DNA of 57,615 nucleotides from Helicobacter muridarum (GCF_000765805.2 NZ_JRPD02000012.1:1-57615); one strand, 5' to 3'. Numbered from the stretch's first letter, positions 18,994-28,770 are shown. Notes: generated from the sequence alone by a model not told the origin. Program-made: numbers and translations.

Positions 18994-21519
18994 TCAAAGA
19001 CAAAAGATTTGATTACTTTCGCATTCAAGTCGCACGCGCCCAGCATTACAAATCTTAGAAAACATCTCTTCCCCTACACCAATAGCAGATGGCAATAAAA
19101 GCTCTGAAGCTCGTATAGCCATATGAGAATTTGCCCCTCCATAGCAAGTAATTAACCCAGCGATATTTTTAGTAAATAAATAATCAAAACCCGGATCAGC
19201 AGATGGAATACAAACAATCTTGCCTTCAAGCGAAATATCATCATCACTAGATTCTACAATACTAACAATATCAGACATAACAGTTTTGTTAGTGATAAAA
19301 TTAGGAATAGTGCTTGTTACATAGAAACCAAAAATATCTTTACCATGCAAAATCAAAGGCGGCAGTTTCAATGCCGTAGTTAGCTCGAATTCTTGCTTAT
19401 GAGATTCTATCTCGCTTAAAAATCTCTCCTTTGGGCTATCTTTATATAACGAAGAATATAAGGACAAAATGCTCTTAATATCCAAATGCGACATATCGTT
19501 AGCACTTATACCAAGGTTATCTCCTAATTCTTTAATAAGACTTAGCACTTTTGAGAGAAGTTTAGAAAATTCAAATTTCACAGCTTCCCTACCCTCAATC
19601 ACAATCTTAAAGAATCTAAATAAGCCCTCTGCATTAATATTAAGCCCGTTTTCACGAAGTATCCTATCTAACTCTTGTATTCTATCTTTAGATAGGCTAA
19701 ATTGAGATTCAAATGGCGAAGCTAAATCTTTATTAGTAGATATTGAAGTTATATTATTGTTTTCAAAAGTGGTGTTCAATTTGATATTACCAAAATATCC
19801 CTCAAAATTTTCATCATAACGTGGAGACAATATATTATAGCTACCAGCTCGCAGATGTCCATATTTTTGTAAGAATAATTCTAATCCCATTTGATTGATA
19901 TGTTGTATATCATAGGATAGCTCCTTGCTAATAGTCTTTAGAGAGGCTAAGAAATCTTGCTTTTCTTTATGGCTAAGAAAGTTTATCTCAACTAGAGAAT
20001 TTAATATTTGCATAGCAACAAATGCAGCCCTTGCTACTCCAGCAAAAGGCAGAGTTCCAAACCTTTTACAATCCTCAATAAGCCAATAAATCTTATCATA
20101 TAGAGGTAGATTTGAATTTATGATTCTCTCATATCTACTATTAAGCTCTTTTACTCGTGATAAATCCTTAACATAATAGCCATTATTAGGAACAATGATA
20201 TTATTTGTAAGATCTAATAAACAAAACTCAATACGTTTTATTTCATTTTCATTAAAACCATGACAGAGGAGTTTGTTGAGCTTTGAAGAGATATTTAAAT
20301 CATAGCAAGAAAGCACAATATCAAACTCAACTTTATCATGTAGCTGTGGCTTTTTGGCAAGCGAATCCAAATAATAATTTGCTAGTTTATTGGCAATTAT
20401 AGAATCTAGATTCTTAGGTATAAAGGAATTAAAGGATACTCTAACATCGATATATGGAATGCCCAAGAATGAGTGCATAAGCGGATATGATCTAAGGTTA
20501 CGATAGCCATAATTATCACGTTGATATGCCCAAATGCAATCTGTAACAAGCTCCTTGTAAAGGCTAAGGGCTAATCTTTTAGGCTTCAAGCCAATGATTT
20601 CTGCTGGATTCCAATCAGGCATAACGCCAAACATAGCTCTATCACCAAATATATGCGGATGTTTATCACTCATTGCATCAATTCGCTTTGATAGCCTCTC
20701 TAATGCTCTTAGCTTGATGTTGTCAAATAGATTTGGCTTATTATCCATGACAAGCGATCTAACCTGCAAACAATACAGCTTAAAATCACTCATACTAGAT
20801 TCAATATTGGACATAGAATCTAGGCTATATTTTTGAGCATGTGTGCAATATGTGTCTTTAAAATTTTGCAATGAAGGTTGCATACTAGTAGAGCTATGCA
20901 AGTCTTTTGCGTTAGCTACAAAGGCAAACTCAACATCTAATGCCCTGCAATCAAATATTATTTCTAGCTCTCTCATCATAGAAATTACGCGTTGAAGCAA
21001 TAATGGTGGATTTGGCGCAAGAGAGCTCTCTTTAGAATCCCTATAATAATAAAATGTTTGTATATTGCTAGAATTACCGCTTGTAACAGCTTCATTAGAA
21101 CCACTACAATCATAGCTAATACAAAAATATGGCGCACCATTATCCTTATCAATACTAAAGGCAACCCCACACATCGCAATATTTTCTAGCATTGGTTGAA
21201 TAAGAATCTCATCATCAACACTTGGCATGGAATGCCCAACTTCATATAAAGCCTCTTTAAGCTTATCTATTCTGTCTAAGCTAATATTGGGGATACTAAG
21301 AAATGCGCCTGCATTTGATTCCTTAGTGCTATCTTCACAGATAGAAGATGAACGAATAATAAGCTTTTTAGCCTCTAAATTTAATATTCGCTCATAAACC
21401 ACCTCAAAATTAGAATCCAGCTCTCTTAAATTTGTAATACATAAAGGTAAAATTTTGGCTTGTTGTAATATCCCTGTAAGGTTTTTTAGATTCATAGCTT
21501 TGGTGCTAAATGTAAGCAT
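18994..21519 (-). CDS. PEP-synthase-like ATP-grasp/phosphohistidine enzyme (glutamine-kinase-like family)
   Basis: A long relative of phosphoenolpyruvate synthase. The N-terminal nucleotide-binding domain has [19 protein letters not shown] (near residue 57). A middle part has [20 protein letters not shown] and SNEAVTSGN. The C-terminal swivelling domain has [13 protein letters not shown] with the phospho-carrier His (residue 801 counted from the upstream ATG at 21525) and AIGVGEE. This layout resembles Campylobacter Cj1418, the L-glutamine kinase of capsular O-methyl phosphoramidate synthesis, more than true PpsA, because the standard PEP-binding TIM barrel is missing. The length of 841 exceeds the roughly 770 of that protein. 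ATG 21519 is preferred: AAGGA is 6 bases upstream of it but abuts the earlier ATG. No other phosphoramidate genes are seen, so the substrate is open. Confidence 0.75.
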   Translation of the reverse strand: MLTFSTKAMNLKNLTGILQQAKILPLCITNLRELDSNFEVVYERILNLEAKKLIIRSSSICEDSTKESNAGAFLSIPNISLDRIDKLKEALYEVGHSMPSVDDEILIQPMLENIAMCGVAFSIDKDNGAPYFCISYDCSGSNEAVTSGNSSNIQTFYYYRDSKESSLAPNPPLLLQRVISMMRELEIIFDCRALDVEFAFVANAKDLHSSTSMQPSLQNFKDTYCTHAQKYSLDSMSNIESSMSDFKLYCLQVRSLVMDNKPNLFDNIKLRALERLSKRIDAMSDKHPHIFGDRAMFGVMPDWNPAEIIGLKPKRLALSLYKELVTDCIWAYQRDNYGYRNLRSYPLMHSFLGIPYIDVRVSFNSFIPKNLDSIIANKLANYYLDSLAKKPQLHDKVEFDIVLSCYDLNISSKLNKLLCHGFNENEIKRIEFCLLDLTNNIIVPNNGYYVKDLSRVKELNSRYERIINSNLPLYDKIYWLIEDCKRFGTLPFAGVARAAFVAMQILNSLVEINFLSHKEKQDFLASLKTISKELSYDIQHINQMGLELFLQKYGHLRAGSYNILSPRYDENFEGYFGNIKLNTTFENNNITSISTNKDLASPFESQFSLSKDRIQELDRILRENGLNINAEGLFRFFKIVIEGREAVKFEFSKLLSKVLSLIKELGDNLGISANDMSHLDIKSILSLYSSLYKDSPKERFLSEIESHKQEFELTTALKLPPLILHGKDIFGFYVTSTIPNFITNKTVMSDIVSIVESSDDDISLEGKIVCIPSADPGFDYLFTKNIAGLITCYGGANSHMAIRASELLLPSAIGVGEEMFSKICNAGRVRLECESNQIFCL

Positions 21520-21575
21520 TTGCATTCCTTATTCTAATCAAATGGATAATAAATTTATATTAGGCTATTGTTATG

Positions 21576-21827
21576 TCATTTATTATTTGTGAGTATGTCT
21601 TGGAATTGCTTATAATATTTCCATGAGCTAACAATATCTGGTCTTAGCTTGCAAACATCTTGAAACTCATAATCAAAAATTTCTTTTAACTTGATAGACA
21701 AATCCATATTTTCTTTAAGATATTCCAAAACTTGTTCCTCATTTACTAGATGACTTGATTCTATCTTTACTCTCTCATCTAATGCAAGTAAAAATTCCCT
21801 CATATACTCTTTGCAGGCATTTTGCAA
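21576..21827 (-). pseudogene. Displaced 3' part of the DUF2972-like gene, out of frame
   Basis: An open frame of 83 codons with no ATG start of its own (the first possible start is TTG). It continues the DUF2972-like gene in a second frame: read back across the overlap it gives SYGDYAILQGNASLQNACKE directly after the (AT)n tract. It is rich in acidic and helical sequence (VNEEQVLEYLKENMDLSIKL). With 9 or 12 AT units instead of 10, the two frames join into one protein (about 457 residues with 9). I therefore read it as the C-terminus of a phase-variable gene, not a separate gene. Confidence 0.8.
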
Positions 21828-22951
21828 ACTTGCATTGCCCTGTAATATTGCATAATCTCCATAAGATATATATATATATATATATCAGATTGTGCAATGT
21901 CGCATAGTATTTCTTGTGTAATATCTTTAAGCAAATCTTTAGAATCTTTCATATCATTAAATATAGATTTTTTATTGTTAAGATTAGAATCTTTGCTTAT
22001 TATTAATCTAATTCCACCTTCACCAGCCTCATCTATAATATGATCTCGCTTATATACTTGATAATACAAAATACTACATTCAGGGCTAAGCCTCCTACCA
22101 ATATGTTTTGGATGTGCATATAGAGTAAGCGGAAGCATTTTTGAGCTAGAATCCCATATTGTGCTTTCAAAAAATGGCTTATCCTTTAGCTGTGGCTTAG
22201 GAAGGGATAATTTTTCACTTAAATCATTCATAGTATGCCAAACTCTATCTTTAGTAATTTCACTCATGTCCATATAAATAATTTCACTTGCATTTGGAAG
22301 TTTCTCTACAAGAGAAAAGCATAGAAAAATGTCATTGATAGTAAAAAAATGTTTAATAGATTCAGGGCTTGGGAATTTGCGTTGAGTTTCTATCTTATCT
22401 CCATGATATGAAACTCTATTTAAAATCTTGCTTGGATCATGCATTAGAGTAAATTCATTGCTTCTATGCTCCCACCAATCAACGCCATGATTCACATAGC
22501 CCTTTATGCGAGAAATTGGATCCCTTAATAAGATGATTACAGGCACTCTAGCATTAGTTAATGAGAAAAATTTACTTAACTCTTTATCAGTATAACAACC
22601 ATGCCCCGGATTACCATATATAATTAGCTTGCTATGTGTCTTTTGTGCGGCGTTATAATATTGTGCTCCATAGTAATTTGATATATTTTTATGATATTGA
22701 GGTGACCATGGATTAGGAGTTAAAATATCTGCGCTTCGCTCTAGGAACAAGCTCAATGCCTGCCCGCCTGAAACTCCATTATAAAGTAGAATTCCATTAT
22801 AATTGTTGGGTATCTTTTTATTGCAAATCCAAAGGATTTTATAATATTGCATCATAATCTTCCAACTTCGCTTAATATAAGCATACTTAAGCGATTTAAA
22901 TATCCCCTTTTCTCTTAAGATTTTTATTGCTTTAGAGTTTTTTATACCCAT
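21800..22951 (-). CDS. DUF2972/sulfotransferase-like glycan protein, frameshifted near its end by (AT)10
   Basis: In the present phase the gene encodes 383 residues. The core (about residues 50-300) resembles the DUF2972 family known from Campylobacter and Helicobacter surface-glycan loci. It has a GVSGGQALSLFL loop and VIILLRDPISRIKGYVNHG (residues 138-156), which looks like the phosphate-binding motif of sulfotransferases. No membrane span or signal is obvious. A dinucleotide tract encodes D-IYIYIY at residues 356-362, after which translation runs into a 21-residue out-of-frame tail and stops. GAGGT precedes the ATG. The gene is first in a minus-strand run with the PEP-synthase-like gene and is divergent from the GT4 gene. 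Sulfotransferase activity is inference; a role in surface glycan is more secure. Confidence 0.72.
   Translation of the reverse strand: MGIKNSKAIKILREKGIFKSLKYAYIKRSWKIMMQYYKILWICNKKIPNNYNGILLYNGVSGGQALSLFLERSADILTPNPWSPQYHKNISNYYGAQYYNAAQKTHSKLIIYGNPGHGCYTDKELSKFFSLTNARVPVIILLRDPISRIKGYVNHGVDWWEHRSNEFTLMHDPSKILNRVSYHGDKIETQRKFPSPESIKHFFTINDIFLCFSLVEKLPNASEIIYMDMSEITKDRVWHTMNDLSEKLSLPKPQLKDKPFFESTIWDSSSKMLPLTLYAHPKHIGRRLSPECSILYYQVYKRDHIIDEAGEGGIRLIISKDSNLNNKKSIFNDMKDSKDLLKDITQEILCDIAQSDIYIYIYLMEIMQYYRAMQVCKMPAKSI
21866..21885. repeat. (AT)10 dinucleotide tract inside a coding sequence
   Basis: Twenty bases of perfect alternating AT in the DUF2972-like gene. Frame calculation: n=10 gives the truncated 383-residue product; n=9 or n=12 restores the 3' frame. 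A tract this long is prone to slippage. Confidence 0.95.
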
Positions 22952-23019
22952 ATATACCTCATTGCTTTATCGCATTTGCTTAAATATCAATCAAAATACA
23001 TCAAGACTTTGCAATCAAC

Positions 23020-23043
23020 ATTATAGCAAAAGTTGGCTATAAT
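23020..23043. promoter_or_regulatory. Divergent promoter region of the glycan locus
   Basis: A minus-strand TATAAT (23020-23025) and a plus-strand TATAAT (23038-23043) face away from each other. They lie within an inverted repeat TTATAGC-N8-GCTATAA (23021-23042). The plus box is 29 bases before the GT4 ATG; the minus box is about 70 bases before the DUF2972-like ATG. A shared regulator could use this symmetry. Confidence 0.5.
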
Positions 23044-23071
23044 ATTTGGTTAGGACAAATAAGGGGCTTAG

Positions 23072-24505
23072 ATGTTTAGGGTTGTGCATATTGTTACAAG
23101 CGACAATGGCGGGGCTGGAAGGGCTTGTGTAAGGCTACATTCTGCACTGCTTAAAGCTGGCTTAGAATCATTTATCATTACCAAAAACAAATCAAGCAAC
23201 TTAAATAACATACAAGAACTAAAGCAATCTAAATTCAATAAATCATTAACCAAATCTATACGCAATATATCATTATTGCCATTTAGATCATCTATCAAGA
23301 AAGCAAGTGATTATTTTTCTCCAAATATCAATATCCCATTTTTAAGCGATAACAATAAATCCTTGTTGCAACAAATAGATTCTATATCACCAGATATTAT
23401 TCATTTGCATTGGATTGAGGGGGGATTTGTAAATATCCATAGCCTAGCCTCTATTACAAAGCCAATAATATGGAGTTTGCACGATGAGAATGCCTATACA
23501 GGTGGTTGCCATTATGTAGCTAATGGTTGCAATGAAAATATGTTTAAATGCAAACTATGCCCGCTATTACCAAAGCCTAGCAGAGTTAGCTATCTGACAT
23601 TTATAAATAAGCAAGAAACCTATAAAAAAATAAACATAACAATCAATGGATTATCTAGTTGGATTGCCACAAGGGCTAAAGAATCTCTACTTTTACAAGA
23701 CAAGTCAATAATAAACTTACCAAATCCAATTGACACAAATTTATATAAACCACTTAATAAAGCTTTTGCAAGAAAGGCTCTATGTATAGATAGCAATAAG
23801 ATTCTATTAGCATTTGGTGCTATTGGCGGATCATCAATAAAACGTAAAGGATTTGCCCAATTAAAGGCTGCTTTAGAAATGCTAAATGATAAGAATAAAT
23901 ATGAGCTAGTTGTCTTTGGCGGACAAAGTCAAGATATAGATGGGATAAATGTGATAAACCTAGATGTATTGCATGATGATGCTACATTAGTGCTACTTTA
24001 TAATGCTTGTGATATATTCATTCAGCCATCTCTAGCAGAGAATCTTAGCAATGCCATTATGGAATCTCTCTCTTGTGGCACGCCCGTTATAGCGTTTAAT
24101 ATCGGCGGAAATATGGATATGATCAATCATAAGATAAATGGCTATCTAGCAAAACCACTAGATGCAAAAGATTTAAGCAATGGCATAGAATGGTTTGCTA
24201 ATCTTAATTTAGAACAAAAAGAAGATATATCAAATAATGCTAGAAATTCTATCTTAAGTAAATTTGACTATAAAGTAGTAGCCCCTATGTATATAGCCGT
24301 ATATAAAGAAATGCTGGGGGGGGGGGGGGTAATCCCTCTATTATCCTTTAGTTTTACTAGTTTTAATGCTACTTACTCGCTATATTTAATATTAATTTTT
24401 AACTATCTATCCTTAAATAATCTGCTTCATATAATATCTCAATATATAAACAAAATAAATATACTGCATTCATATCAGCTAAATTTAGTGGATTCTTATG
24501 ATTAG
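23072..24505 (+). CDS. GT4-family glycosyltransferase with a phase-variable poly-G near its 3' end
   Basis: A cytoplasmic glycosyltransferase of the GT-B fold. The N-terminal Rossmann half begins MFRVVHIVTSDNGGAGRACV, with the sugar-acceptor loop GGAGRA. HLHWIEGGFVN and SLHDENAYTGGCHY follow. The donor half has the GT4 motif FIQPSLAENLSNAIMESLSC then GTPVIAFNIGGN. The catalytic body ends near residue 414. G14 (24316-24329) then encodes Gly416-419 and, in this phase, a 58-residue hydrophobic tail ending at 24505. With 13 G it stops at residue 419; with 12 or 15 G it ends after a six- or seven-residue tail. AAGGGG lies before the ATG. It overlaps the next gene by 8 bases only in the 14-G phase. 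The sugar transferred is unknown. Confidence 0.85.
   Translation: MFRVVHIVTSDNGGAGRACVRLHSALLKAGLESFIITKNKSSNLNNIQELKQSKFNKSLTKSIRNISLLPFRSSIKKASDYFSPNINIPFLSDNNKSLLQQIDSISPDIIHLHWIEGGFVNIHSLASITKPIIWSLHDENAYTGGCHYVANGCNENMFKCKLCPLLPKPSRVSYLTFINKQETYKKINITINGLSSWIATRAKESLLLQDKSIINLPNPIDTNLYKPLNKAFARKALCIDSNKILLAFGAIGGSSIKRKGFAQLKAALEMLNDKNKYELVVFGGQSQDIDGINVINLDVLHDDATLVLLYNACDIFIQPSLAENLSNAIMESLSCGTPVIAFNIGGNMDMINHKINGYLAKPLDAKDLSNGIEWFANLNLEQKEDISNNARNSILSKFDYKVVAPMYIAVYKEMLGGGGVIPLLSFSFTSFNATYSLYLILIFNYLSLNNLLHIISQYINKINILHSYQLNLVDSYD
24316..24329 (+). repeat. G14 homopolymeric tract in the GT4 gene
   Basis: Fourteen consecutive G in an otherwise very AT-rich locus, inside the GT4 reading frame. 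Such tracts are the standard contingency loci of Campylobacter and Helicobacter. The frame consequences are given under the GT4 gene. Confidence 0.97.
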
Positions 24506-25754
24506 CATAAAAAGAATCCTAAAAATAATAGGCAAAGCTTTAAAAAACGCATTATTTATACTTTGTGTTAGACATGCTCCAAAGCAAATAAAAAAAGATT
24601 CAATAATTATTATAAAAACAGATTCTATTGGTGATTATTTACTTTTTCGCAACTTCATACCCGAAATTCGCCTAGCATATCCTAAATATTCAATTACCTT
24701 ATTAGGAAATATCGCATGGAAAACCTTAAGCAAGAGTCTTGATAGCAATTATATAGATGAATTTATCTGGATTGATAAAGGAAGATTTCCTAAGAAATAC
24801 TTGCATACAATAATCAAATTACACAAGATTCAATATAGTTGCTATGATATATTAATTAATCCTCTGCACTCTCGCGATGAAACAAGCGAGTTAATAGCAA
24901 AATATATATTTGCTAACTCAAAATATACATCTCAAGGAGATTGTATAAATCTGCAATCAGATGCAAAGCAAAAAGCAGATCTAATATATACTAAGCTTTT
25001 TCCAAGTAGTAAATCTATTTTGTTTGAATTTTATCGCAATCAAGAATTTTTTGAAAATTTTTTAAATAAAAAGCTATCAATAAAGCTTTGTATAGAATCT
25101 AAAATAAAAACACAAAACCATCATATAAAAAAGACAATAGAACAAGGAGAATATGCCACATTATTCATTGGAGCAAACGCAATATATCGCAAATGGAGTA
25201 TGGATCACTTTGCTAAAGTGGCATGCTATCTTGCTAGACATAATATGAATATTATTATTTGTGGAGGTAAGGAAGATTTGGAAAATTCAAACTTATTAGT
25301 CTCAATAATAAGCAAAAGCATAAAAGATATGCCATTAGGAAATGATTCAAAACAGCCAAACAAAACAAATTTAAATATAACAAACCTAGTAGGACAAACA
25401 ACGTTAAATGAGCTTGCACAGATAGTTCAAAATGCAAGCATGCTTATCTCAAATGAAACGGGTTGCGCACATTTAGGGGCAATTATTGGAATACCCACAT
25501 TTGTAATATCAAATGGAAATCACTTAGGTAGATTTACCCCTTATCCTAAAGCCTTGCAAAAGATATATTATGCCATATATCCAAAATCCATTATGCAGGC
25601 CATAAATAACGAAAAAGCTTATATGGACTTATGCCAAAGCTTTGCATTTAGGAGTAATTTAGCAATTAATGAAATTAATGCAGATTGTGTAATTAGCACT
25701 ATAGAATCATTTTTATGTAATCTAAAAACTAGCAAGCAAGCAATACTTAATTAA
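24498..25754 (+). CDS. GT9-family glycosyltransferase (heptosyltransferase-like)
   Basis: 418 residues with the ADP-heptose:LPS heptosyltransferase fold. The N-terminal half has IGDYLLFRNFIPEIRLAYP and ITLLGNIAW. The C-terminal half has LVGQTTLNELAQIVQNASML followed by ISNETGCAHLGAIIGIPT, the donor-binding segment of GT9. Divergent members of this family use other sugars, so heptose is not certain. A basic N-terminus (about residues 5-35) suits membrane association. The ATG lies inside the 3' end of the 14-G-phase GT4 frame, so translation may be coupled in that phase only. It converges with xseA (34-base gap). It probably extends the same surface glycan or LPS core. Confidence 0.85.
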   Translation: MISIKRILKIIGKALKNALFILCVRHAPKQIKKDSIIIIKTDSIGDYLLFRNFIPEIRLAYPKYSITLLGNIAWKTLSKSLDSNYIDEFIWIDKGRFPKKYLHTIIKLHKIQYSCYDILINPLHSRDETSELIAKYIFANSKYTSQGDCINLQSDAKQKADLIYTKLFPSSKSILFEFYRNQEFFENFLNKKLSIKLCIESKIKTQNHHIKKTIEQGEYATLFIGANAIYRKWSMDHFAKVACYLARHNMNIIICGGKEDLENSNLLVSIISKSIKDMPLGNDSKQPNKTNLNITNLVGQTTLNELAQIVQNASMLISNETGCAHLGAIIGIPTFVISNGNHLGRFTPYPKALQKIYYAIYPKSIMQAINNEKAYMDLCQSFAFRSNLAINEINADCVISTIESFLCNLKTSKQAILN

Positions 25755-25788
25755 TTGACATAAATATCCAAATCCAATAATCATAAGA

Positions 25789-27291
25789 CTATAAGATTTT
25801 TGCTCTAATGCTACAACTAGAATCTACAATCTCTATAATGTCATCTGTAGCTAAGCTTGAAACTTTAGTTGGCTTATTATCTTTTAAGATTTGGGCGAAT
25901 CCAAGCTTGAGATTCTTACTTGGATTTAAACTATCTAGTAAGGATTCTAAATGCTTTAGCTCCTCTTTCTTACGCAATAAAGACTGAAGAAGCAAACTTT
26001 CACATTGCTTTAGCATAGTTGGTGATAATTGCGAATTCTTTTTATAAAAAAAATGGCGATAAGATTGAGTAACACGATGTTGGATAAATCTTAGAATCAT
26101 TGATTTATGTCTAATTAGCCCTTTGGTCTGATTTGGAAGAGCTATTTGGTAAAATTTAAGCTCATCTCTCATACTAGAGATTTTATTTGATGGAGACATT
26201 ATGCTTAGCTGCTCATAACAATGCAATAGAGCTTGACGGCGAGCATACAAGAAAAATTTTAGACTGTCCTTTAGAATCTGCTTATGAGTAAGAATAGATT
26301 GCTTATATCTCATTATACTTCTAAGCGGGTGAAAAATATTTATCTTATCATAAATGACTTGCAAAGATTTAGCTTTTCTCTCTACTAGACTTTGCATACT
26401 ATGCCTTAAATGATTTTCTAAGTCTAGCATTTGCATTAATAATGCGTTCTTGTCTGGAAGTATCATTTCCATAGCAGCACTAGGAGTAGGAGCACGCAAA
26501 TCGGCTACATAATCGCTAAGCAAATAATCAATCTCATGTCCAATAGCAGACACAACAAGAGTCTTGCAAGCAAAGATAGCATCTAAAACCTCAATTTCAT
26601 TAAAATTCCATAAATCCTCAATGCTGCCACCACCACGCGCTAAGACTATAATATCAGCCCTTAGGCTATCAGCATATTGTATATTCTTAGCAATACTAAA
26701 CTTAGCTTTAGCTCCTTGTGTTAGCGTATCAATTAGAATAAACTCTAAAGCATTAAATCTATTCTTGGCTATTTTTATCATGTCTTGCAGTGCTGCAGAA
26801 GTGCGGCTAGTAAGCAATATAACTCTCTTTGGGAATCTAGGTAAAGGTTTATTTTTGGAAAAATAATTTTTCTTTTGTAGCTCATTTTTTAGAGCGTCAT
26901 ACTTAGCCTTTAATAATCCCTCTCCATCATAGTATATACTTTGAATATTTAGACTATATGTCCCTCTTGGCTCATAAACGCTAAGTTTGCCTTTAACAAT
27001 AATCTTATCGCCATTTTTTAACTTATCTGCATAATTCCTAGCATTGCTACGAAATAAAGTACAAGCAATCACTGAAGAAGTATCCTTGAGGCTAAAATAA
27101 ACATGCCCACTACTATGTTTAACTAAGCCACTAATCTCGCCAGTTACCGCAAGAAGACCAAAATCATTTTCTAACAAAGCCTTGATTTGAATAGTTAAAT
27201 CACTGACTTCAAATATATGCTGACCATCTATACTTGATTTATACAAACCAACAAAACTATCATCAAAATTATTTGTAGATAAAGAATTCAA
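25789..27291 (-). CDS. xseA: Exodeoxyribonuclease VII large subunit
   Basis: The catalytic subunit of the single-strand-specific exonuclease VII. The N-terminal OB-fold runs from FEVSDLTIQIKALLENDFG through the family signature GEISGLVKHSSGHVYFSLKD. The central catalytic region has LLTSRTSAALQDMI, RGGGSIEDLWNFNE and SAIGHEIDYLLSDYVADLRA (first part), as in other XseA. A long coiled-coil C-terminus follows. At about 500 residues it is longer than E. coli XseA (456). The frame opens at GTG 27303, but GGAG lies 6 bases before the TTG at 27291, which I prefer. Same strand as the Lol-type permease, 30 bases downstream of it. No xseB is seen here. Confidence 0.95.
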   Translation of the reverse strand: MNSLSTNNFDDSFVGLYKSSIDGQHIFEVSDLTIQIKALLENDFGLLAVTGEISGLVKHSSGHVYFSLKDTSSVIACTLFRSNARNYADKLKNGDKIIVKGKLSVYEPRGTYSLNIQSIYYDGEGLLKAKYDALKNELQKKNYFSKNKPLPRFPKRVILLTSRTSAALQDMIKIAKNRFNALEFILIDTLTQGAKAKFSIAKNIQYADSLRADIIVLARGGGSIEDLWNFNEIEVLDAIFACKTLVVSAIGHEIDYLLSDYVADLRAPTPSAAMEMILPDKNALLMQMLDLENHLRHSMQSLVERKAKSLQVIYDKINIFHPLRSIMRYKQSILTHKQILKDSLKFFLYARRQALLHCYEQLSIMSPSNKISSMRDELKFYQIALPNQTKGLIRHKSMILRFIQHRVTQSYRHFFYKKNSQLSPTMLKQCESLLLQSLLRKKEELKHLESLLDSLNPSKNLKLGFAQILKDNKPTKVSSLATDDIIEIVDSSCSIRAKIL

Positions 27292-27321
27292 AATAATCTC
27301 CACAAAATAACTAAAATCATA

Positions 27322-28554
27322 TCATTCATTACGTAATACCTGTAATACATCTATCTTGCTAGCCTTCATGGCTGGATAATAAGAAGATAAACATACTATA
27401 AATAATGCTCCAATCATAGTTCCTATAAAATCACTCATTAAAAGCTCAATAGGAAGCCTAGAAACTCCATACACGTCAACAGGCAATGAAATAATAGGAA
27501 ATGTTTTTAGAATCCACATAACAACAAATGCCATAATGACGCCAAACAAAATGCCGCTACCACCAATAACAACACCCAATCTAAAAAATAGTTTTTTTAT
27601 ATCTTTATTGCTTGCTCCAAGACTAATAAGCAATGCGATTTCTTTGCGTCTATTCATAACAACCATAAGTAAGGAGCTTATAATATTTAAACTTGCCATA
27701 AGTATAATCAACATAAGCACTAAAAAAAGTGATTTTTTTTCTAATTCCATAGCTGAAAAGAAATTGCCATTTTGCTCCCACCAACCTTGTGCTTCAGCAT
27801 ATAGAGCTACCCCAGACATAGACTCATATTCCTTTAATGCCTGATTGATTAATACAATATCTTGCATAGAATCTTGAGAATATATATGAAAGCCATCATA
27901 TATATTATCCTTTATGCCACGAATCAATCTTAAAGCCTCAAATGAAGTATAAGCTATAGAGTTGTCATAGTTCTTTAAACCACTTGAAAAGGTGGCATCT
28001 ACAATGAATTTCTTTATCTTTGGAGTCAAGGCTAAACCTGTTGGAGCTAAGTCTGTGAATATAAATGTAGCTTTTTCACCTGATTGAATATTTAAAGCAT
28101 GATAGAGATTCTCACCCAATAATACCGAAAAAGTATCGCTAAAGCTTGTGGCTTGGCTACTTTGTATTACCTGATTTGCCATCCTTTCTCGCTCTAGGTC
28201 TATGCCATATACAACTAATGGATATATCTCATTACCCTCTCTAACAATTGCTTGAGTTTGTATATAAGGGCTAAACTGCATATTTGGAAATTTGCGCTCT
28301 AAAAATATCAGTAAATCTTCTTTTAATCCACGATTAGAGGTAGAAAATATAGTAATTGGATAATTCATAATAAAGAGCTTGCGCTCAAACTCCTGTATCA
28401 TTCCATTCATGATTCCCATTGTTACCAATAAAACCATAACTCCAACACCAACACCTAAAAATGCCAAAATAGCAGTTACAGAAATAAAAGGCTGTGTTTT
28501 ATCAAATCGAAGATACCGATATAAGATAAAACTAATTAGCTTGTGATTTGACAT
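27322..28554 (-). CDS. LolC/LolE-family lipoprotein-releasing ABC permease
   Basis: 410 residues with the FtsX/MacB topology: one N-terminal span (about residues 22-47) with the family-typical ILAFLGVGVGVMVLLVTMGI, a large periplasmic domain (48-265), then three spans, ending KASKIDVLQVLRNE, the classic LolC/E terminus. It works with the LolD ATPase to extract lipoproteins from the inner membrane and hand them to LolA. LolD is not encoded here. Helicobacter-type genomes tend to carry a single such permease, so I do not choose between LolC, LolE and LolF. Likely cotranscribed with xseA. Confidence 0.9.
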   Translation of the reverse strand: MSNHKLISFILYRYLRFDKTQPFISVTAILAFLGVGVGVMVLLVTMGIMNGMIQEFERKLFIMNYPITIFSTSNRGLKEDLLIFLERKFPNMQFSPYIQTQAIVREGNEIYPLVVYGIDLERERMANQVIQSSQATSFSDTFSVLLGENLYHALNIQSGEKATFIFTDLAPTGLALTPKIKKFIVDATFSSGLKNYDNSIAYTSFEALRLIRGIKDNIYDGFHIYSQDSMQDIVLINQALKEYESMSGVALYAEAQGWWEQNGNFFSAMELEKKSLFLVLMLIILMASLNIISSLLMVVMNRRKEIALLISLGASNKDIKKLFFRLGVVIGGSGILFGVIMAFVVMWILKTFPIISLPVDVYGVSRLPIELLMSDFIGTMIGALFIVCLSSYYPAMKASKIDVLQVLRNE

Positions 28555-28719
28555 AATACTACCTTTGATTATAAGCTAGATTCTATCATGTTATATTGAT
28601 ATATTGTGAATCGCACTCACTTAAGAAGTAAAGGCAGCAAAATAAAATTAAGTAATATTAGCTAACTCACAAGACTTTTTGTTTATGTCCTTAGTAAAAT
28701 CCCTAACACAAAACAATTA

Positions 28720-28770
28720 AAGGGAAGTTTCTGGGCTCTAAAAAAGCTAGAAAACGATTTTATACAATTC
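28720..28770 (-). mobile_element. Possible right-end remnant of an IS605-type element
   Basis: On the minus strand, just past the decayed tnpB 3' end, sequence including AGAGCCCAGAAACTTCCCTT resembles the conserved end that follows tnpB in many IS605-group elements (the omega-RNA/right-end region). The match is from memory and partial. Confidence 0.3.

Noticed and set aside
21866-21885. Possibility that the AT tract is an intergenic spacer between two separate genes
   Set aside because: The 83-codon frame has no ATG or ribosome site of its own and reads back without a stop to the tract, as expected for one split gene.
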